From NCBI GenBank assembly GCA_015493425.1, contig WGDG01000069.1, forward strand, positions 1-8,374: a stretch of 8,374 bases of DNA, in the 5' to 3' direction. The DNA is from Sulfurovum sp. GTDB taxonomy: Bacteria; Campylobacterota; Campylobacteria; Campylobacterales; Sulfurovaceae. Under the pieces are notes generated by a model. That model did no database searches, was not told where the DNA came from, and saw nothing but the letters and a program-made list of their open reading frames with translations. The position numbers and the translations under genes were made by a program. Of this stretch, positions 5,452 to 8,374 are shown piece by piece. Each line of letters begins with the position of its first letter. The stretch's first letter is position 1.

Positions 5452-5949
5452 ATGCTAAAAAGAAAAAAGCTCAATGATGCACTGACATTGATTTTTACAC
5501 CCCATTTTCCCTATAATGCAAAAAGAGAGACAAAAAATCGTCACAGGGCGTTGCTGGGAATCGGCGGCAATGTCGGCGATGTGCTTCGGCGCTTTGAACA
5601 TCTGTTTGTCTTTTTTGAGCGCAGTCAGCAGGTACACATTGTTGAAACAGCGCCGATACTAAAGAATCCTCCCTTTGGCTACATGGAGCAGGAGGATTTT
5701 TTAAATACACTGATTTTGGTAGAGACAGAGCTCTCTGCCAAAGCGCTGCTGCGGTATGTACTTCATACCGAGAAGCGGTTTGGCAGAAAGCGGCTTTTTA
5801 AAGACGGGCCAAGAACGCTCGATATCGATATAATATTTTACGACACGGCAAGTGTGGAGAGTGAAAGACTGATGTTGCCGCATCCGGGCTGGATGCAGCG
5901 CCCTTCAGTTCTGATACCGCTTGCGATGATGAAAAAGGCAGTAGTATGA
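5452..5949 (+). CDS. folK: HPPK: 6-hydroxymethyl-dihydropterin pyrophosphokinase (165 aa)
   Basis: Transfers pyrophosphate from ATP to 6-hydroxymethyl-7,8-dihydropterin in folate synthesis, in the cytoplasm. Family signatures are present: LLGIGGNVGD (34-43), KNPPFGYMEQEDFLN (71-85), the ATP-binding RFGRKR (109-114), R121 and the magnesium ligands D124 and D126 in GPRTLDIDIIFYD, and the LPHPGW-x4-SVLIPL end (142-157). About 30 residues precede the core; E. coli FolK lacks them, but similar extensions are, as I recall, usual in Campylobacterota. The start at 5452 follows AGGTAGGG. Its stop overlaps the flhF start by 4 bases (ATGA). Confidence 0.94.
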   Translation: MLKRKKLNDALTLIFTPHFPYNAKRETKNRHRALLGIGGNVGDVLRRFEHLFVFFERSQQVHIVETAPILKNPPFGYMEQEDFLNTLILVETELSAKALLRYVLHTEKRFGRKRLFKDGPRTLDIDIIFYDTASVESERLMLPHPGWMQRPSVLIPLAMMKKAVV

Positions 5950-7031
5950 TCAATGAAACATTTGTCGCTTCGACACCTACCGAGGCGTATGAACAGGCAG
6001 AAAAAAAATATGGCGATGCGACAGAGCTGACCATTGTCTCGGCAAAGCAGACCAAAGATGAAAGCGGAGAGATTCGTGCCGAAGTGGTCTTCGCTGTACC
6101 CAAAACACTGTTTATGGAAAAATCATTTGGAAAGAAAGCCTCCCCTGTGCAGCATCAAAATAATGAAGAGGAGATGATGCTTGATGAGGTAACTTCCATG
6201 CGGAAAGAACTTGAAGCAATGCGTTCGGAACTGACAGGAGAAGAAGCAGTAGTGCAGGAGGTGAAAGGATTGTTTCTGAAAAAGGGTATTGCACCCCAGT
6301 GGCTTGATACTGTACTCGATCCGCTGATGGGTACTCCCATAGCAGAAGATGAAACACTGCTGGTCTCCTATGTGCTGGAAGAGATCGATGACCGTATAAG
6401 CGTCAGAGATGAAATGGTCGGCAAACCAAAAGTGATCATGCTGGTGGGGCCTACGGGAGTGGGGAAGACTACGACCATTGCAAAACTGGCGGCACGCTAC
6501 GCCTATCTGCTTGACCGTCCCTACAGGGTGGCACTGGTCAATCTTGACAGTTATAAAGTAGGGGCTGTCGAACAGCTGGCACACTATGCAGACATTATGC
6601 AGATTGAGCATGTTTCGGTTTCGGATCCTGAAGATTTTAAAACACAGATTGCGGCACTGGAGTCATATGATATTGTACTGGTTGATACGGCAGGCATGTC
6701 TCCGTACGATACGCAGAAGTTCGTTAAAACGATTGAGTTCATCAAGTCTGAAACGGTACGTGATATGGAAGTGCATCTCGTACTGGCAGCAACGGTGAAG
6801 TATGAGGATATGGAAGATATTTATAAAAATTTCTCTTTTCTCAACCCTGATGCGGTGATTGTCAGCAAGTTTGATGAAACGAAACATTTTGGTACGCTGT
6901 TGAATTTTATGCTGCTGTATGGGTTGCCGATGAGTTACTTTTCCGTAGGTCAGGAGGTGCCTGACGACCTGCTGCCTGCAAGCAAGGAGTATCTGCTTGA
7001 ACGTTTTATCGGGGATGTGCATGAAGGTTGA
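5946..7031 (+). CDS. flhF: FlhF, SRP-type GTPase (361 aa)
   Basis: FlhF is an SRP-family GTPase that places flagella at the pole and, in Campylobacterota, also helps control flagellar genes. The N-terminal B region (1-55, with TPTEAYEQAEKKYG) is followed by a short acidic, methionine-rich helical linker (about 65-110), an N-domain helical bundle (to about 158) and the G domain: P-loop GPTGVGKTTT (168-177), LDSYKVGAVEQL (200-211, insertion-box region), DTAGMSPYD (247-255, G3) and SKFDET (307-312, G4). It is about 100 residues shorter than the FlhF proteins I recall from Helicobacter and Campylobacter and closer in length to Bacillus subtilis FlhF; the linker accounts for this. The G motifs are intact, so it should bind GTP. 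The start overlaps folK by 4 bases. No flhG follows, which is unusual. Confidence 0.93.
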   Translation: MINETFVASTPTEAYEQAEKKYGDATELTIVSAKQTKDESGEIRAEVVFAVPKTLFMEKSFGKKASPVQHQNNEEEMMLDEVTSMRKELEAMRSELTGEEAVVQEVKGLFLKKGIAPQWLDTVLDPLMGTPIAEDETLLVSYVLEEIDDRISVRDEMVGKPKVIMLVGPTGVGKTTTIAKLAARYAYLLDRPYRVALVNLDSYKVGAVEQLAHYADIMQIEHVSVSDPEDFKTQIAALESYDIVLVDTAGMSPYDTQKFVKTIEFIKSETVRDMEVHLVLAATVKYEDMEDIYKNFSFLNPDAVIVSKFDETKHFGTLLNFMLLYGLPMSYFSVGQEVPDDLLPASKEYLLERFIGDVHEG

Positions 7032-7488
7032 AACGCAGGCAAGCCGTCTTGAACGGATGATGCGAAAACACCGGACTGTTGAAACATACCGTGTAACATT
7101 ACCCCCTGTTGCATTGAAACGCAAAGATGTAAAGATGCTGGAACCTGGAGATGTACTCCTTCTGGAGCTTGAGCATTTGGAATTGTTGCTGGTACAAAAA
7201 GATGAAGCAAAGGCATATTTGAAACTGTCTTCCGGTCAGGGAAAATGCATAGTACTTCCACCCAAAGAAGAGAAAAAAGAAACACATACTAAAAAATATG
7301 AACTTCTTTATCCTTCTTTTGGAAGAGTGGATATAGCACAACTGACAGAGGATACAGTACTTGATCTACCAAAGATCGACCTCTCCCGGGTCGCGTTACA
7401 GAAAGCTGATGAGACTACCATTGCAGAGGGCGTACTGGTAGAGAGTGAAGGCATGATCGCCTTAGAAATAAAAAAGGTATATCGATGA
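7021..7488 (+). CDS. SpoA/FliN-like small protein (155 aa), function uncertain
   Basis: I do not recognise a named family with certainty. There is no signal peptide or membrane segment, so it is cytoplasmic. Residues about 23-80 (VALKRKDVKMLEPGDVLLLE, then LELLLV and AYLKL) and 104-153 (TVLDLPKIDLS, IAEGVLVESEGMIALEIKKV) both follow the strand pattern of the SpoA domain of FliM, FliN/FliY and SctQ: a 'L-x-PGDV-x-L' turn, then hydrophobic strands ending in G-x-LV...I-x-I. A lysine/glutamate-rich linker (81-93) separates them. That would make it a tandem SpoA-like protein of the flagellar-switch or type III secretion C-ring type, which fits a place after flhF. The start at 7021 follows GGGGA (7011-7015) and overlaps flhF by 11 bases; a TTG at 6997 would overlap more. 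Its stop overlaps mnmA by 4 bases. The reading frame is sure; the domain call is not. Confidence 0.8.
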   Translation: MKVETQASRLERMMRKHRTVETYRVTLPPVALKRKDVKMLEPGDVLLLELEHLELLLVQKDEAKAYLKLSSGQGKCIVLPPKEEKKETHTKKYELLYPSFGRVDIAQLTEDTVLDLPKIDLSRVALQKADETTIAEGVLVESEGMIALEIKKVYR

Positions 7489-8374
7489 AAAAGAAAGTAT
7501 TGGTTGGTATGAGCGGCGGGGTTGATTCGACAGTGACCTCTGTATTGTTGCAGAAAGAGGGGTATGAAGTCGAAGGGGTTTACATGAAGCTTCACGACAA
7601 ACCCGGCTACCATGAAGAGAATTGGCGAAAAGTACAGAAGGTGGCTGACTACCTCGGTATTAAGGCACATTTTTATGATTTGAGCGAAGCATTCAACAAA
7701 GAGGTTTACAGTTATTTTGTCGAAAGCTACAAAGCGGGTCTTACGCCAAATCCCTGTGTCATGTGTAACCGTACCATCAAGTTTGGCAAAATGGTCGAGT
7801 TTGCCGACCGTGTCGGGGCAGACTATGTGGCGACCGGCCACTACATCCAGTGTGACGGTGAGTTCATCTACGCTGCAGATGATCCCAACAAAGACCAAAG
7901 CTATTTTCTGAGCGAAGTGAAAAAAGAGGTACTTCCGCGTCTTATTTTTCCGCTTGGTACATGGCAGAAACCCGATGTCAAAGCATATGCGGCAAACATT
8001 GAAGTGCTTCAGGAGTTCGCCACACAGGCTGAGAGCAGCGAAATCTGTTTTGTAGAAAATACCTATGACGAGGTACTTGCCCGTCATATGAACATTGACC
8101 AGCCCGGTGAAACGGTCGACACGGAAGGCAATGTGGTGGGTACTCACAAAGGCTACATGCACTACACCATTGGAAAGCGCCGCGGTTTCTTTGTGCACGG
8201 TGCACACGACCCGCACTTTGTGGTTGACATCAAGCCCGAAGAGAACCAGATTGTCGTCGGCACACGTGAAAAACTGGAAGTATTCGACTTTGAGGTCAAG
8301 CAGATCAACCTTTTTGAAGCGTTGACAGAGTTTGACTGTGAAGTGAAGGTACGCTACCGTACCACCGCAGTACC
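7485..8374 (+). CDS. mnmA: tRNA-specific 2-thiouridylase MnmA (3' end beyond the window)
   Basis: Makes 2-thiouridine at the wobble position U34 of tRNAs for Lys, Glu and Gln by ATP activation and sulfur transfer, in the cytoplasm. 296 codons are visible. The PP-loop SGGVDST lies at residues 10-16, the nucleophilic cysteine C94 in PNPCVMCNRTIKFG, TGHY at 117-120, DQSYFL at 137-142, and the persulfide cysteine C188 in SSEICFV. GYMHYTIGKRRG (223-234) marks the central domain and the end of the visible part enters the C-terminal beta barrel. C91 occupies a position that is aspartate in E. coli (PNPD), giving a CxxC; I think this is common in the phylum. Roughly 45-50 residues are missing at the window edge. 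The start overlaps the preceding stop (ATGA), so it is coupled to the flhF operon. Confidence 0.96.
   Translation, partial: MKKKVLVGMSGGVDSTVTSVLLQKEGYEVEGVYMKLHDKPGYHEENWRKVQKVADYLGIKAHFYDLSEAFNKEVYSYFVESYKAGLTPNPCVMCNRTIKFGKMVEFADRVGADYVATGHYIQCDGEFIYAADDPNKDQSYFLSEVKKEVLPRLIFPLGTWQKPDVKAYAANIEVLQEFATQAESSEICFVENTYDEVLARHMNIDQPGETVDTEGNVVGTHKGYMHYTIGKRRGFFVHGAHDPHFVVDIKPEENQIVVGTREKLEVFDFEVKQINLFEALTEFDCEVKVRYRTTAV

Noticed and set aside
5256..5474. 72-residue open frame on the - strand across the pepQ-folK gap
   Set aside because: It runs through the two inverted repeats, which can keep a frame open by chance, and has no family features; the structured repeat is the better explanation.
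6997..7020. TTG start giving a 163-residue version of the SpoA-like protein
   Set aside because: A rare start with a 35-base overlap into flhF; the ATG at 7021 has GGGGA at suitable spacing.
7308..8216. 302-residue open frame on the - strand over mnmA
   Set aside because: It is antisense to clear MnmA motifs and the SpoA-like gene; no domain or ribosome-binding site supports it.
1..8374. CRISPR arrays, tRNA or rRNA genes, transposases, toxin-antitoxin pairs
   Set aside because: No regularly spaced repeats, cloverleaf-like or rRNA sequence, or transposase motifs were seen. The two small adjacent genes both carry signal peptides, unlike typical toxin-antitoxin pairs.

Overview
The window looks like chromosomal DNA from a Campylobacterota (epsilonproteobacterial) organism of the Sulfurovum/Sulfurimonas/Nitratiruptor type. 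The case rests on gene content and order: a short SppA peptidase, an aminofutalosine deaminase of the menaquinone (futalosine) pathway, type II AroQ, an M24 peptidase, FolK with an N-terminal extension, and FlhF. The run aroQ-pepQ-folK-flhF is the order I recall from Helicobacter pylori. No database search was possible, so the taxonomy is an inference.

Layout. Bases 1-1499 (+ strand) look like an accessory envelope locus: two adjacent 82-residue exported proteins (79-327, 339-587) that I do not recognise but that appear to be diverged paralogues, a probable terminator (634-678), and a lipoprotein with two Ig/cadherin-like domains (771-1499). The same 18-base tandem motif lies upstream of the small-protein pair (5-22) and of the lipoprotein (711-728), which suggests shared control. 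A strong hairpin (1502-1527) separates this block from the convergent sppA. Bases 1537-3607 (- strand) hold mqnF and sppA with an 8-base overlap, so they are probably co-transcribed. A 75-base divergent promoter region (3608-3682) follows.

From 3683 to the window end, all genes are on the + strand: aroQ, pepQ, folK, flhF, a 155-residue SpoA/FliN-like protein, and mnmA (cut by the window end). The last four overlap by 4, 11 and 4 bases, so they are probably translationally coupled. A large imperfect hairpin (5293-5384) and a perfect 21-base palindrome (5395-5415) sit between pepQ and folK.

The most interesting point is after flhF. In flagellated relatives flhF is followed by flhG and then fliA-fliM-fliY. 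Here it is followed directly by a small protein with features of the flagellar-switch/secretion SpoA fold, then by the tRNA-modification gene mnmA. This suggests a lost or moved flagellar block, with FlhF and a SpoA-like partner retained and possibly repurposed. The other genes are housekeeping: shikimate pathway (aroQ), folate (folK), menaquinone (mqnF), peptide turnover (pepQ, sppA) and tRNA thiolation (mnmA).
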